The notes beneath the pieces were generated by a model, which did no database searches, was not told the origin of the DNA, and saw nothing but the letters and a program-made list of their open reading frames with translations. This document shows, one piece after another, positions 55,503-64,000 of a stretch of DNA of 64,000 bases. The DNA is taken from positions 1,366,001 through 1,430,000 of the forward strand of contig NZ_CP028923.1 of the NCBI RefSeq assembly GCF_005166025.1. The letters are read 5' to 3'. Each line of letters begins with the position of its first letter. The first letter of the stretch is position 1. Both the position numbers and the translations under genes were made by a program. The stretch is from Mangrovivirga cuniculi. Lineage in GTDB: Bacteria; Bacteroidota; Bacteroidia; Cytophagales; Cyclobacteriaceae.

Positions 55503-56414
55503 TTATTTATTACCAAAAGGGATTGTTACTCCAAGAATAGGAACTCCCACAATAAAACTTGGATAGGCAAAGTCCATAGCCAGAATAGCTCCATAGTTAA
55601 AACTAATGTTTTTCGACCCGGTCTTACCGCCAATAGTTAAAAGCATGCCCTCACCAAATTCCTGGTTTTCTATGGGATTAATTCCCGCAATAAAACCTTC
55701 TACGGTAAAATAGGTAGATTTTGAAATACGAACAGCACCGCTGATCTTACCGAGTGGATATTTTACCAAGCCATATCCTTGCTGATAGGGAACTCCTAAA
55801 CCTAAGGTTAGATTTAAATTTTTATCGCCAAAAGTTGTGGCACCATATAATGCGCCAAGAACAGGCATGTCTACATTGAATAATTTCAGACCTGTAGCTC
55901 CTATAGAAAAATAAATGTTTTTTCCTTTATTAGGAAAACTGTATTTAGCAGAAAACCAAAATGGAAGAGCAATTCCATTTTGAAAATCAATTATAGGTAG
56001 TATACCTGTGCCTATAGAAAAGTTATCTGTAATCCCATAAGCCAAACTATTTGAGAATATCCAGATATTGTTGTAATATCCCTGACCTTTTTTAAGAGGA
56101 ATTGCATTTCCGGTTAGTATATATTGAGAAGCATATATATGTTCATGCCAGATTTTCCCGTTTTTTATTGACTGTCCGTTGTCATGTTCAATTTCTCGAA
56201 TGTCATCTCTATTAATTTTTAATTGACCAAATTTCTCTGTCTGAAGTGAAATCCTCTCATCTGATTGATTAGTTATTCTTCCTTTATAAACGGCTTTGTC
56301 TTTAGTGGATACATAAACAGTTTCTGTCGAGTCGAATTCTATCTTTTCCTGACCAGCCAGGTTTAAAGCAAGAAATGATAAAAATATCATGTAAATCATG
56401 GAGTAGACTCGCAT
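55503..56414 (-). CDS. outer-membrane beta-barrel-like protein
   Basis: A 303-residue protein with a signal peptide (MIYMIFLSFLALNLAGQ). Residues about 25-70 form a small SH3-like strand region (VYVSTKDKAVYKGRI, ISLQTEKFGQLKINRDDI), followed by about 220 residues of alternating strands rich in Gly and aromatics (AYGITDNFSIGTGIL, FSAKYSF, LTLGLGVPYQQGYG) ending in TIPFGNK, typical of a beta barrel. No family name can be given with confidence; it is a Bacteroidota envelope protein of unknown role. Confidence 0.7.
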   Translation of the reverse strand: MRVYSMIYMIFLSFLALNLAGQEKIEFDSTETVYVSTKDKAVYKGRITNQSDERISLQTEKFGQLKINRDDIREIEHDNGQSIKNGKIWHEHIYASQYILTGNAIPLKKGQGYYNNIWIFSNSLAYGITDNFSIGTGILPIIDFQNGIALPFWFSAKYSFPNKGKNIYFSIGATGLKLFNVDMPVLGALYGATTFGDKNLNLTLGLGVPYQQGYGLVKYPLGKISGAVRISKSTYFTVEGFIAGINPIENQEFGEGMLLTIGGKTGSKNISFNYGAILAMDFAYPSFIVGVPILGVTIPFGNK

Positions 56415-56553
56415 CTCTTAAAGAAATATAGTTGATAAATTTTGATTCAAAAGAAAGGATTTTTTGTTAAAAATCATAATGCTGACTGATGTTTGTTTTG
56501 TGGTTATATCATCTCAGGCATTACATTAAGTAAGGATAAATAATGCTTTACTT

Positions 56554-58437
56554 ATGGGAGAACATACAGTGAAATCCATATCTGATGGTCAATTAAGAGC
56601 TAAGTATATCAAGAGGTTGCTGGAAGATATTCAGATCCTCGATGAACTCATACAAAATAAAAGTTTCGAAGATGATGTTGTCAGGATAGGTGCTGAACAG
56701 GAATTTTGTTTAATAAATAAAAACTGGAAACCGGCAGATAATTCCCTTGAGGTTCTTAACGAAATTAATGACAGCCATTTTACAACTGAACTGGCAAAGT
56801 ATAATCTTGAAATCAATCTCGATCCTTTACTTTTTGAAAAAGATTGTTTTTCAGTCTTGGAAACTACTTTATCCAGTTTTTTAGAAAAGGCTAAAAAGGC
56901 GTCCAAGAAACATGACAGTAAAGTGTTATTAACAGGGATTTTGCCGACAATCAGTAGAAAAGAACTCCAGCTTGACTACATGACTCCCATTCCACGTTAC
57001 TTTCTGCTCAATGAGGTAGTAAAAGCCATTAGAGGGACAGATTTTAGTTTTCACATGATGGGTGTTGATGAACTTACTTTTATTCATGATTCAGTATTAT
57101 TTGAGGCATGTAATACAAGTTTTCAGATGCATTTACAGGTTTCCTCAGATGACTTTGTTTCCGCTTATAACTGGTCACAAGCTATCTCCGGACCGGTATT
57201 GGGTATATGTGCTAATTCACCTTTGCTATTGGGAAGAGAGTTATGGTTTGAAACAAGGATCGCATTATTTATGCAAAGTGTTGATACCAGAATCAGCTCC
57301 TATGCATTGAAGGATCAGGAACCAAGAGTTTCCTTTGGAGATGAATGGGCAACTGGTACAGTTACAGATATTTTTAAAAAGAATATTTCTAAATACAAAG
57401 TGCTTCTCACTAAAGAACTCGAAGAGAATATTTATGATAAAATGAAAAGAAATATTTCTGAGATTCCGAAACTTGAAGCCTTGAGTTTGCACAATGGCAC
57501 AATCTATCCATGGAATAGACCTTGTTATGGAGTGGGAGGGGGAAAACCACATTTGAGAATTGAAAACAGATATATTCCTTCAGGTCCAACTGTAATTGAT
57601 GAAGTTGCGAATTTTGCTTTTTGGGCCGGTTTGATGAAAGGGCGTCCGACAAAATATAATGATATGGAAGGAAAAATGGACTTCAGAGATGCTAAGAGTA
57701 ATTTTATCCGTGCAGCACGTACAGGTAAAGAGTCTGTTATGAGATGGGAGGGAGATTACAGTTCAGTAAGGCAATTGATAGCCAAAGAATTTTTACCTCT
57801 GGCCTATGAGGGGCTGAGAAAAATGAACGTGGATAAAAGTGATATAGAAAAATATCTTGGCATCATTGAACAACGGACCTGCGGAAAATCGTCTGCTCAG
57901 TGGATCATCAAAAATTTCCGAGAGTTAAAGAAGAATTTGAAAAGTGATGATGCCTTGATGGCATTGACGAAGTCGATGTACAAGCATCAGCAAAAAGGAA
58001 AACCTGTTCATGAATGGAAGACTTCCAAACCAATTACTGATATCCATGAATCTGCCAAGTTTGCCGGGCACATTATGTCTACACATTTATTTACTGTTAA
58101 TGTGGATGATCCTGCTGAATTTGCATTTAAAATTATGGAATGGAACGATATCCATCATTTGCCTGTAGAGGACTTAAAAGGAGATCTGGTTGGTATATTA
58201 GGCGAAGGGTTTCTCAGCAAAGTCAAAAATGGCTTGCTTGATATTTCAAAATATAATGTCGGGGAGATTATGGAAAAGGATTTTCAAACTGTAGATATCC
58301 ATCAATCAATTAAAGAAGTAGTCGATATTCTTAAAAATCATCACCTGACATGCCTTCCAGTGGTAGAGAAAAATCAGATGGTAGGAATAATCACAGAAAA
58401 TGACCTTAAGTCGATGCAATATGGTGGAATTAACTGA
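56554..58437 (+). CDS. GCS2-like carboxylate-amine ligase with CBS pair
   Basis: A 627-residue protein. Residues about 40-470 resemble the glutamate-cysteine ligase family 2 (GCS2/YbdK): RIGAEQEFCLIN, KYNLEINLDPLLF, HMMGVDELTF, TSFQMHLQVSS and HLRIENRYIPSGPTVIDEV. Residues about 500-625 are a pair of CBS domains (MSTHLFTVNVDDPAEFAFKI, VGEIMEKDFQTVDIHQSIKE), which bind adenine nucleotides, so activity may respond to energy charge. This GCS2/CBS arrangement occurs mainly in Bacteroidota and relatives next to AstE/AspA-type genes; the gene downstream (overlap 17 bp) is such an enzyme. Product unknown. Confidence 0.85.
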   Translation: MGEHTVKSISDGQLRAKYIKRLLEDIQILDELIQNKSFEDDVVRIGAEQEFCLINKNWKPADNSLEVLNEINDSHFTTELAKYNLEINLDPLLFEKDCFSVLETTLSSFLEKAKKASKKHDSKVLLTGILPTISRKELQLDYMTPIPRYFLLNEVVKAIRGTDFSFHMMGVDELTFIHDSVLFEACNTSFQMHLQVSSDDFVSAYNWSQAISGPVLGICANSPLLLGRELWFETRIALFMQSVDTRISSYALKDQEPRVSFGDEWATGTVTDIFKKNISKYKVLLTKELEENIYDKMKRNISEIPKLEALSLHNGTIYPWNRPCYGVGGGKPHLRIENRYIPSGPTVIDEVANFAFWAGLMKGRPTKYNDMEGKMDFRDAKSNFIRAARTGKESVMRWEGDYSSVRQLIAKEFLPLAYEGLRKMNVDKSDIEKYLGIIEQRTCGKSSAQWIIKNFRELKKNLKSDDALMALTKSMYKHQQKGKPVHEWKTSKPITDIHESAKFAGHIMSTHLFTVNVDDPAEFAFKIMEWNDIHHLPVEDLKGDLVGILGEGFLSKVKNGLLDISKYNVGEIMEKDFQTVDIHQSIKEVVDILKNHHLTCLPVVEKNQMVGIITENDLKSMQYGGIN

Positions 58438-59623
58438 TCAATTTAGGGGACATAAGATCAAGGTAGGAAGACTGATCGGTAAAATCGAGGGCAAAAAGGA
58501 AGGCCCCAGCATGATATTTACAGGTGGTATACATGGAAATGAGCCTTCAGGTGTATTTGCTATTAGAGAAGTGATTGAGGAGATCTCCAGGAATAAAATA
58601 AAGGTCAGAGGAAACATTTATGGCATTAGTGGTAACCTAAAAGCCCTCGGTAAAGGGCATCGGTACGAAAAGTATGATTTAAACCGACTTTGGACCAAAA
58701 AAAAGATTGAAAGCTTACTTAACGATGTCCAAAAGGAACCGGCTCAGGATATTATTGAGCAAAAGGAGATACTTACTGAAATAAGAAAAATTTTAAATGA
58801 GGACAACGGTCCTTTTTATTTTTTTGATCTTCATACTACCTCTAGTGAAACTAATCCATTTTTGACTGTTAATGACTGTTTAGCAAATAGGAAATTCGCT
58901 GAATTATTCCCTGTTCCTATGATCCTGGGAATTGAAGAATATCTTGAAGGCCCATTGTTAAGCTATATAAATGAATTAGGGTATGTGGCCTTCGGGTTTG
59001 AAGGTGGGAGTCATGGTGATAAATCATCGGTAGATAACCATAAAGCTTTTATTTTGTTAGCTCTGGTCCATGCTGGCATGATCAAAAGAAAATCGTTTAA
59101 TTATTACAAATATTACGATCAACTTGCAAAAACTTCTTTTGATTCACATGAAATATTTGAGATTTTTTACAGATTCCAGGTCTTTGATAATTCTAAATTT
59201 AAAATGAAGCCCGGGTTTGTAAATTTTCAGAAAATAAAGCAAGGGACTATTTTGGCTAAATATAACGGGGAGCGTATAAAAGCAGAAGAAAATGCACGCA
59301 TATTTATGCCTTTATATCAAAATCAGGGTGATGATGGTTTTTTTCTTATCCGGAAGGTATCTCCATTTTTTCTAAAATTATCTGAAAAATTAAGAACCTT
59401 GAAAGTAGATAAGATTCTTCCGGTGTTACCTGGTGTGAAGTGGCATAATAAAGAAAAGGATACTTTAGAAGTAAATACTACCATAGCAAAATTTTTTGCA
59501 AAGAGATTTTTTCATCTCCTTGGATTTAGAGCAATAATTTTAGGGGAAAATAAATACCTCATGAAAAATCGTGAAAAAGCAGTTCGAAGCAAAGATTATA
59601 AGAATGAAAAATTTTTTCAATGA
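58421..59623 (+). CDS. succinylglutamate desuccinylase/aspartoacylase-family zinc enzyme
   Basis: A 400-residue M14-like deacylase from the ATG at 58421. Zinc and catalytic motifs are visible: FTGGIHGNEPSGVFAIREV (HGNE), YDLNRLW, and FFDLHTTSSETNPF with a zinc His. It has a C-terminal extension of about 140 residues without clear family match. It cleaves N-acyl amino acids or a peptide-like product; here it overlaps the GCS2/CBS ligase gene, so the pair may make and break the same amide. No RimK-type ATP-grasp, often seen with such genes, is adjacent. Confidence 0.85.
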   Translation: MVELTDQFRGHKIKVGRLIGKIEGKKEGPSMIFTGGIHGNEPSGVFAIREVIEEISRNKIKVRGNIYGISGNLKALGKGHRYEKYDLNRLWTKKKIESLLNDVQKEPAQDIIEQKEILTEIRKILNEDNGPFYFFDLHTTSSETNPFLTVNDCLANRKFAELFPVPMILGIEEYLEGPLLSYINELGYVAFGFEGGSHGDKSSVDNHKAFILLALVHAGMIKRKSFNYYKYYDQLAKTSFDSHEIFEIFYRFQVFDNSKFKMKPGFVNFQKIKQGTILAKYNGERIKAEENARIFMPLYQNQGDDGFFLIRKVSPFFLKLSEKLRTLKVDKILPVLPGVKWHNKEKDTLEVNTTIAKFFAKRFFHLLGFRAIILGENKYLMKNREKAVRSKDYKNEKFFQ

Positions 59624-60114
59624 CGAAATGGGGTATTATTATAATCAATTATTGAAGTGAGGTTTCGATTTTATAATTGTATTTTTCGAAGAATAATATT
59701 GAGAGTTGGTATTGGTGTAGCACGTTACCATTAATGGTTATTTTATATGGATTGATAGTTCTATTAGTATCATTAAATTAAATAATTCGGGAATAATTTA
59801 AATGGGTTTCATTTTTGATTTTGTAGTAAATCAATATTCAAAAATCCCCACTTTTATAATTGTATTTTAAGTGCTATTTTAGGGAGTAGTGAAAATTTGA
59901 TGGACTCAAATATCATGAAATCCGTCGCTTCAAATTTATCAATTAGGGACCAGTTAATTGATGATTTCTATAAGCGCCTAACTATCAGAGAGTCAAAAAA
60001 GAGTTCCATAAATTAATAAATAATAAACACGCAGAAGGCTGGATAATTAGGCTGTCACTATTTATAATTGCAGCCATTTGAAAACCAATGCGCAATTAGA
60101 TCTATTGAGGGAGC
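59624..60114. other. 491-bp intergenic region with short repeats
   Basis: No convincing gene. A 38-codon ORF at 59900-60016 (starting MDSNIMKSVASNLS) has neither a clear ribosome-binding site nor a recognised family. The 17-bp sequence TTTTATAATTGTATTTT occurs twice (59669-59685 and 59852-59868), and a partial copy (TTTATAATTG) lies at 60061. These could be regulatory sites for the sigma-factor-like gene that follows, or chance in AT-rich DNA. Confidence 0.4.
59669..59868. repeat. pair of 17-bp direct repeats
   Basis: TTTTATAATTGTATTTT at 59669-59685 and again at 59852-59868, 183 bp apart, identical. Both are in the long gap before the sigma-like gene. Confidence 0.5.
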
Positions 60115-60552
60115 ATGAAACAAAGTCTTATTTGGAAACATTACCACAAACCACTTCATAACTTTATTTTATTTAAGGTTAAAGATAAAGATCTTGCAGA
60201 GGATATAATTCAGGAAGTCTGGTTAGCATTACTTAGATCTATGCTGGAAAACCAGAATATTTCTAATTTAGTTGTTTGGTTATTCGATAAAGCTGCAAAA
60301 GAGGTAGCCAATTTTAATGAGAGAATAGAATATCAAAAGTGTTCATTAAAAGAGTTTAGAAATGAAGATCCTAAAAAATCAGTAATAAGCTATTTATATG
60401 AAATACAGGAAATGTCAATTCCTGAGATTTCTAAAGTAGTAGAGGAGTCTTCAGATGAAATTGTATCCTTAATTGAGGAAAATTCTAATAAGGCAGCAAA
60501 CGTTAATAAGGCAGCAAACAATAGTAATGAGGACTATCTGATAATAAATTAA
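60115..60552 (+). CDS. degenerate ECF-type sigma factor-like protein
   Basis: A 145-residue protein. The first half matches sigma-70 region 2 (LHNFILFKVKDKDLAEDIIQ then EVWLALL and NLVVWLFDKAAKEVANF). The second half keeps only a weak region 4 trace (YEIQEMSIPEISKVVEES), the linker is short, and the basic recognition helix is replaced by acidic residues. The C-terminus contains an 18-bp tandem duplication giving NKAANVNKAANN. It may be a decaying or non-DNA-binding sigma relative. Start ATG at 60115, with GAGGGAG just before it. Confidence 0.65.
   Translation: MKQSLIWKHYHKPLHNFILFKVKDKDLAEDIIQEVWLALLRSMLENQNISNLVVWLFDKAAKEVANFNERIEYQKCSLKEFRNEDPKKSVISYLYEIQEMSIPEISKVVEESSDEIVSLIEENSNKAANVNKAANNSNEDYLIIN
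60486..60519 (+). repeat. 18-bp tandem duplication in sigma-like gene
   Basis: TAATAAGGCAGCAAAC occurs at 60486-60501 and 60504-60519, period 18, in frame, so it adds six residues (NKAANV) near the C-terminus. Confidence 0.75.
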
Positions 60553-60846
60553 CTAAAATTCCTTTTGTAAAGGAGTAATTTTAAATAACTCTATTAAACG
60601 GATTCGCGGGTCGCATCAATTTTAATACAAAGGTTATCCGGGTCATATAAATTTTCATCCCTATTGATCCGAATTTAAATCTGTTTTCCACACCTGGTTT
60701 AATTATTCAGTACCTTTTAACTGAATTTTAACAATTAATTTTACTAATATAATTTTTCATTTTCTAGTGGAATTTACCGATATTAAAATGGGTTTTTTTA
60801 AGTAATTACCCGATTTTATTGAATTAATCCGTCAAACCGATATACC
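60553..60846. other. 294-bp intergenic region before the tricorn gene
   Basis: AT-rich, no ORF of note. No exact TAnnTTTG box with a good -33 partner and no convincing terminator hairpin was seen after the sigma-like gene. Confidence 0.4.
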
Positions 60847-63800
60847 ATGAAAAATTATTTTAGAATTATACCTTTCCTTACAGGTATTTTATATTGTTTA
60901 AATGTTTATAGTCAGGTGGATGCCAGACTTTTTTATTTCCCGGATGTTTCATCCAGTCACATTACTTTTGCTTATGCAAATGACATTTGGATAGTTCCTA
61001 AAGAAGGAGGAACGGCCAACAGGCTTACAACAGCACAGGGGATTGAGATTTTTCCGAAGTTTTCTCCTGATGGAAATCATATAGCCTTTAGCGGTAATTA
61101 TGAAGGAAGTGCTGATATATATGTTATACCGACAATGGGTGGTGTGCCTGACAGGTTAACATATCACGGTTCTGGAGACCGAATGCTGGACTGGCATCCT
61201 GATGGAAATAAAGTTCTTTTTGCATCTGCTCGTGAAAGTGGCAGGCAGAGGTATAACCAGTTTTATTTAATAGATAAGAATGGAGGTGAGGCTGAAAAAT
61301 TACCAGTTCCGTATGGAGAAATGGCTTCCTTTTCTCCGAATGGTCAGAAATTAGCTTATACAGACAAATCGAGATTGAACAGAACCTGGAAACGCTATAG
61401 AGGAGGTATGGCTCCCGATATTACGATTTTCGATCTGAGCGATATGTCACATAAAAATATTGCTCAAAGTGATGCAAATGAAGAATTGCCAATGTGGTCA
61501 GGAAATAAAGTCTATTTTTTATCTGATCGCGGACCAGAAAAAAGATATAATCTCTGGGTTTATGATTTAGATTCTGACGAATCAACACAATTGACAGAGT
61601 TCGAAGATTTTGATGTCCATACTCCATCGATCGGACCAGAGGAAATAGTTTTTGAGGCGGATGGAAAATTACACCTTTATAGCTTATCTGACGGCTCAAT
61701 CAAACCGGTCAATATTAATATCATTTCAGATCGATCAAACCTTTTACCCAAAACTGTAAAGACCCACAAACAAATGCAAAATGCATGGCTTTCTCATGAT
61801 GGAAAACGTGCAGTAATTGAAGCTCGGGGAGATCTTTTCTCTGTACCAGCAAGTAAGGGGCCGGTGATCAATCTCACCAATACTTCCGGATCTGCAGAAC
61901 GATTCCCTGCCTGGTCGCCTGATGGTAAAAAGATAGCCTATTGGAGTGATGAAAATGGTGAATATAATCTTCACGTGATGGATGTTGAGTCAGGAAATAA
62001 AACTCGATTAACAAATTATGATGAGGGATTTCGATATCAATTGTATTGGTCTCCGGATAGTAAGAAACTTGCATTTGTAGACCAGGCAATGGCAATTAAT
62101 GTATTCAATACTGATAACAATCAAACAACAAAAATTGACGAAGGTCTATGGATGTATCAGGGTGCTTTGAATAATTTTTCAGTATCATGGTCTCCTGACA
62201 GTCGTTGGATGGTATACTCCAGAGGTGAACCCAATCGAAATAACTCTATTTTTATTTATGATCTTGAAAATGGTGAAAGAAAAAGAGTGACCAGCCAGTT
62301 CTATAGTGATTATTCACCGACGTTTGACCCTGATGGAAAATACTTATATTTCTTTACAAACCGGGCAATGAATCCTACTTACAGTGATTTTGATTGGAGT
62401 TTTATTTATTCAAAATCTGCCCAATTAGCGGTTCTTCCTCTTGAAAAGAGCACTAAAATACCTTTTGAACCAGAAAACGATGAGGTAGAGATCAAGAAAT
62501 CAGAAGAAAAAGAGGAAGAAAGCAAGAAAAAGAAAAAGAAAAATGGTGATTCTGATACCGAAAAAGAAATGGAGAAAGAAGTAAATATTGATTTTGCAGA
62601 TATAGAGAGTAGAATAGTTTTAATGCCTTTAGAACCGGGTAATTATGGAGATCTTTATGCTATTAAAGATAAACTTATCTATCATGACAGAACCGGAGCC
62701 CGTGGTCCTGCTCCTATAAAAATTTACGATCCAAAAGAAAACGAATCTAAGGAAGTCTTTGGAAAAGCAAATGGATTTAGAATGTCAGCAGATGGTAAGA
62801 AAATCCTTGTTCTCCAGGGTAATGACCTTGCTGTTATAAAAGCGGAGCCCGGCCAGAATATAGAAGATAAATTACCTTTGGGTGAAATGGAATCCAGGGT
62901 AGATCCTAAAAAGGAATGGAATCAGATATTCATGGATGCATGGAGATTCCAGAGAGACTATTTTTATGATGAAAATATGCATGGTGTTGATTGGCAGGCA
63001 GTAAAAGATTATTACAGTAATCTTGTTCAACAGGCAAATACCAGGCGCGACTTAAATTACATAATAGGAGAGATGATTGGCGAACTCAATGCTTCTCATA
63101 CTTATCGTGGAGGGGGAGACACTGAAAATAATGAGTGGACCCAAGTTGGTTATCTGGGTGTAGACTGGAAAGCTGATAACGGATATTATAAAGTATCAGA
63201 AATTATAAAAGGAGCACCATGGGATGCGGAGGCTATAGCTCCAGTGGCTATGCCAGGAGTAAACATTAAAGAAGGTGATTATATTTTGGCAGTAAATGGA
63301 GTTCCTTTAACAGCTGATAAGGAACCGTATAGTGCCTTTTATGGTCTTAATGGAAAAACAGTTCAATTAACAGTTAATGATAAGCCTTCTATGGAAGGTG
63401 CCAGAAAAGAACTTGTTAAAACATTTAGTAGAAATGAGGATGCTCGATTGAGGCATCTAGCATGGATAGAAACAAATAGAAAACAAGTTGAGGAGGCAAC
63501 GAACGGAAGAGTAGGATATATCTATGTGCGTAGTACAGGGTTAGATGGACAGGCAGAACTGGTGAGGCAGTTTGCAGGGCAATGGAATCTTGATGGGTTA
63601 ATAATTGATGAACGATTTAATAGTGGTGGTCAGATACCTGATCGATTCATTGAATTATTAAACAGAAAGCCTTTTGCTTACTGGGATGTAAGAGATGGAG
63701 AGAACTGGCAATGGCCTCCGGTAGGTCATTTTGGACCAAAAGCAATGCTAATTAATGGATGGAGTGGTTCCGGTGGAGATGCTTTCCCCGATTACTTTAG

Positions 63801-64000
63801 AAAAGCAGGATTAGGGCCACTAATCGGATCCAGAACATGGGGAGGTTTAATCGGAATCACTGGTGCACCAGCTCTTATTGATGGTGGTCGAGTTACTGTC
63901 CCGACTTTTAGAATGTATAATCCTGATGGAACATGGTTTAAAGAAGGACATGGGGTTGAACCTGATATTAAAGTTCCTGAAAACCCTTCTGAGTTAGCGC
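60847..64000 (+). CDS. tricorn-like protease, partial at window end
   Basis: Open from the ATG at 60847 to the window end (1051 codons, no stop). Signal peptide (IIPFLTGILYCLNVYSQ), then PD40/WD40-type propeller repeats about 30-510 (IFPKFSPDGNHIAFSGNYEG, ERFPAWSPDGKKIAYWSD), a Lys/Glu-rich insert about 545-580, a helical C1 domain about 695-755 with SH of the active site (ASHTY, Ser750/His751), a PDZ domain about 765-855, and the C2 serine protease core with the nucleophile in NGWSGSGGDAFP (Ser975) and GHGVEPD as candidate acid. Tricorn cleaves oligopeptides; a signal peptide places this one in the periplasm. The last residues of the protein are missing. Confidence 0.92.
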   Translation, partial: MKNYFRIIPFLTGILYCLNVYSQVDARLFYFPDVSSSHITFAYANDIWIVPKEGGTANRLTTAQGIEIFPKFSPDGNHIAFSGNYEGSADIYVIPTMGGVPDRLTYHGSGDRMLDWHPDGNKVLFASARESGRQRYNQFYLIDKNGGEAEKLPVPYGEMASFSPNGQKLAYTDKSRLNRTWKRYRGGMAPDITIFDLSDMSHKNIAQSDANEELPMWSGNKVYFLSDRGPEKRYNLWVYDLDSDESTQLTEFEDFDVHTPSIGPEEIVFEADGKLHLYSLSDGSIKPVNINIISDRSNLLPKTVKTHKQMQNAWLSHDGKRAVIEARGDLFSVPASKGPVINLTNTSGSAERFPAWSPDGKKIAYWSDENGEYNLHVMDVESGNKTRLTNYDEGFRYQLYWSPDSKKLAFVDQAMAINVFNTDNNQTTKIDEGLWMYQGALNNFSVSWSPDSRWMVYSRGEPNRNNSIFIYDLENGERKRVTSQFYSDYSPTFDPDGKYLYFFTNRAMNPTYSDFDWSFIYSKSAQLAVLPLEKSTKIPFEPENDEVEIKKSEEKEEESKKKKKKNGDSDTEKEMEKEVNIDFADIESRIVLMPLEPGNYGDLYAIKDKLIYHDRTGARGPAPIKIYDPKENESKEVFGKANGFRMSADGKKILVLQGNDLAVIKAEPGQNIEDKLPLGEMESRVDPKKEWNQIFMDAWRFQRDYFYDENMHGVDWQAVKDYYSNLVQQANTRRDLNYIIGEMIGELNASHTYRGGGDTENNEWTQVGYLGVDWKADNGYYKVSEIIKGAPWDAEAIAPVAMPGVNIKEGDYILAVNGVPLTADKEPYSAFYGLNGKTVQLTVNDKPSMEGARKELVKTFSRNEDARLRHLAWIETNRKQVEEATNGRVGYIYVRSTGLDGQAELVRQFAGQWNLDGLIIDERFNSGGQIPDRFIELLNRKPFAYWDVRDGENWQWPPVGHFGPKAMLINGWSGSGGDAFPDYFRKAGLGPLIGSRTWGGLIGITGAPALIDGGRVTVPTFRMYNPDGTWFKEGHGVEPDIKVPENPSELA

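Noticed and set aside
61421-62095. Several - strand ORFs of 73-92 codons.
   Set aside because: All lie antisense to the tricorn propeller repeats, which are clearly coding on the + strand.
1-64000. CRISPR arrays, IS elements, prophage genes, tRNA or rRNA genes.
   Set aside because: No regularly spaced repeats, transposase, integrase or cloverleaf/rRNA signatures were found on reading.

Overview
The window looks like a piece of a Bacteroidota chromosome, most likely order Cytophagales (a marine, gliding or T9SS-bearing type). It is AT-rich, with Bacteroidota -7 boxes of the TAnnTTTG type and many SPI and lipoprotein signal peptides. It carries the type IX secretion genes porT and porX, a CHU_C-type T9SS sorting domain, the lpxC-fabZ fusion typical of Bacteroidota, DUF5606 and DUF4296 proteins, and a tricorn-like protease. 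I see no phage, IS element, CRISPR array, tRNA or rRNA. It reads as core chromosome with one striking signalling cluster.

Layout. 1-5.9 kb: the tail of a class 1 fructose-1,6-bisphosphatase, a DUF5606 protein, engB, a PorE-like OmpA/PD40 protein, ubiE, porT and an SDR. 5.9-17.4 kb: one long leftward transcription unit, cheR - cheB - GAF protein - SiaA-like SpoIIE phosphatase - siaB - siaC - giant TerB/ABCG transporter - lipoprotein - secreted protein. 17.5-21.4 kb: DUF423, YggS and a DUF58/membrane/VWA trio of the Bat type. 21.5-24.3 kb: DUF4296 lipoprotein and mutS2. 24.4-30.1 kb: leftward lipid A block lpxD - lpxC/fabZ - lpxA - ABC ATPase, with an HD hydrolase upstream and a lipoprotein downstream. 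30.2-33.4 kb: porX - tsaE - ald. 33.4-39.1 kb: HAD phosphatase, flavin reductase, fahA and, divergently, valS. 39.2-48.6 kb: small secreted proteins, an SDR, DinB, a membrane GAF sensor, a T9SS cargo protein, VOC, a LytS/LytTR two-component pair and DUF2141. 48.8-53.7 kb: a TPR histidine kinase and a two-subunit 2-oxoacid:ferredoxin oxidoreductase. 53.9-64 kb: RidA lipoprotein, TlpA with a free-standing DsbD-N domain, a barrel protein, a GCS2/CBS - AstE/AspA pair, a degenerate sigma factor and the start of a tricorn protease.

Two observations stand out. First, cheR/cheB/GAF/SiaA/SiaB/SiaC/ABCG forms a compact operon. It joins a Sia-type threonine partner switch (the SiaC phospho-threonine falls exactly at residue 68) to a free-standing CheB/CheR pair and an unusual TerB-fused ABC exporter; no diguanylate cyclase lies nearby, so the output is open. 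This is the best candidate for an undescribed system. Second, five conserved genes (engB, ubiE, lpxA, the TPR histidine kinase, the oxidoreductase beta subunit) are each broken by one missing base in a homopolymer (A7, G5, G5, T5, G5). Restoring one base gives a normal full-length protein every time, so these are most likely sequence errors and are annotated here as single genes.
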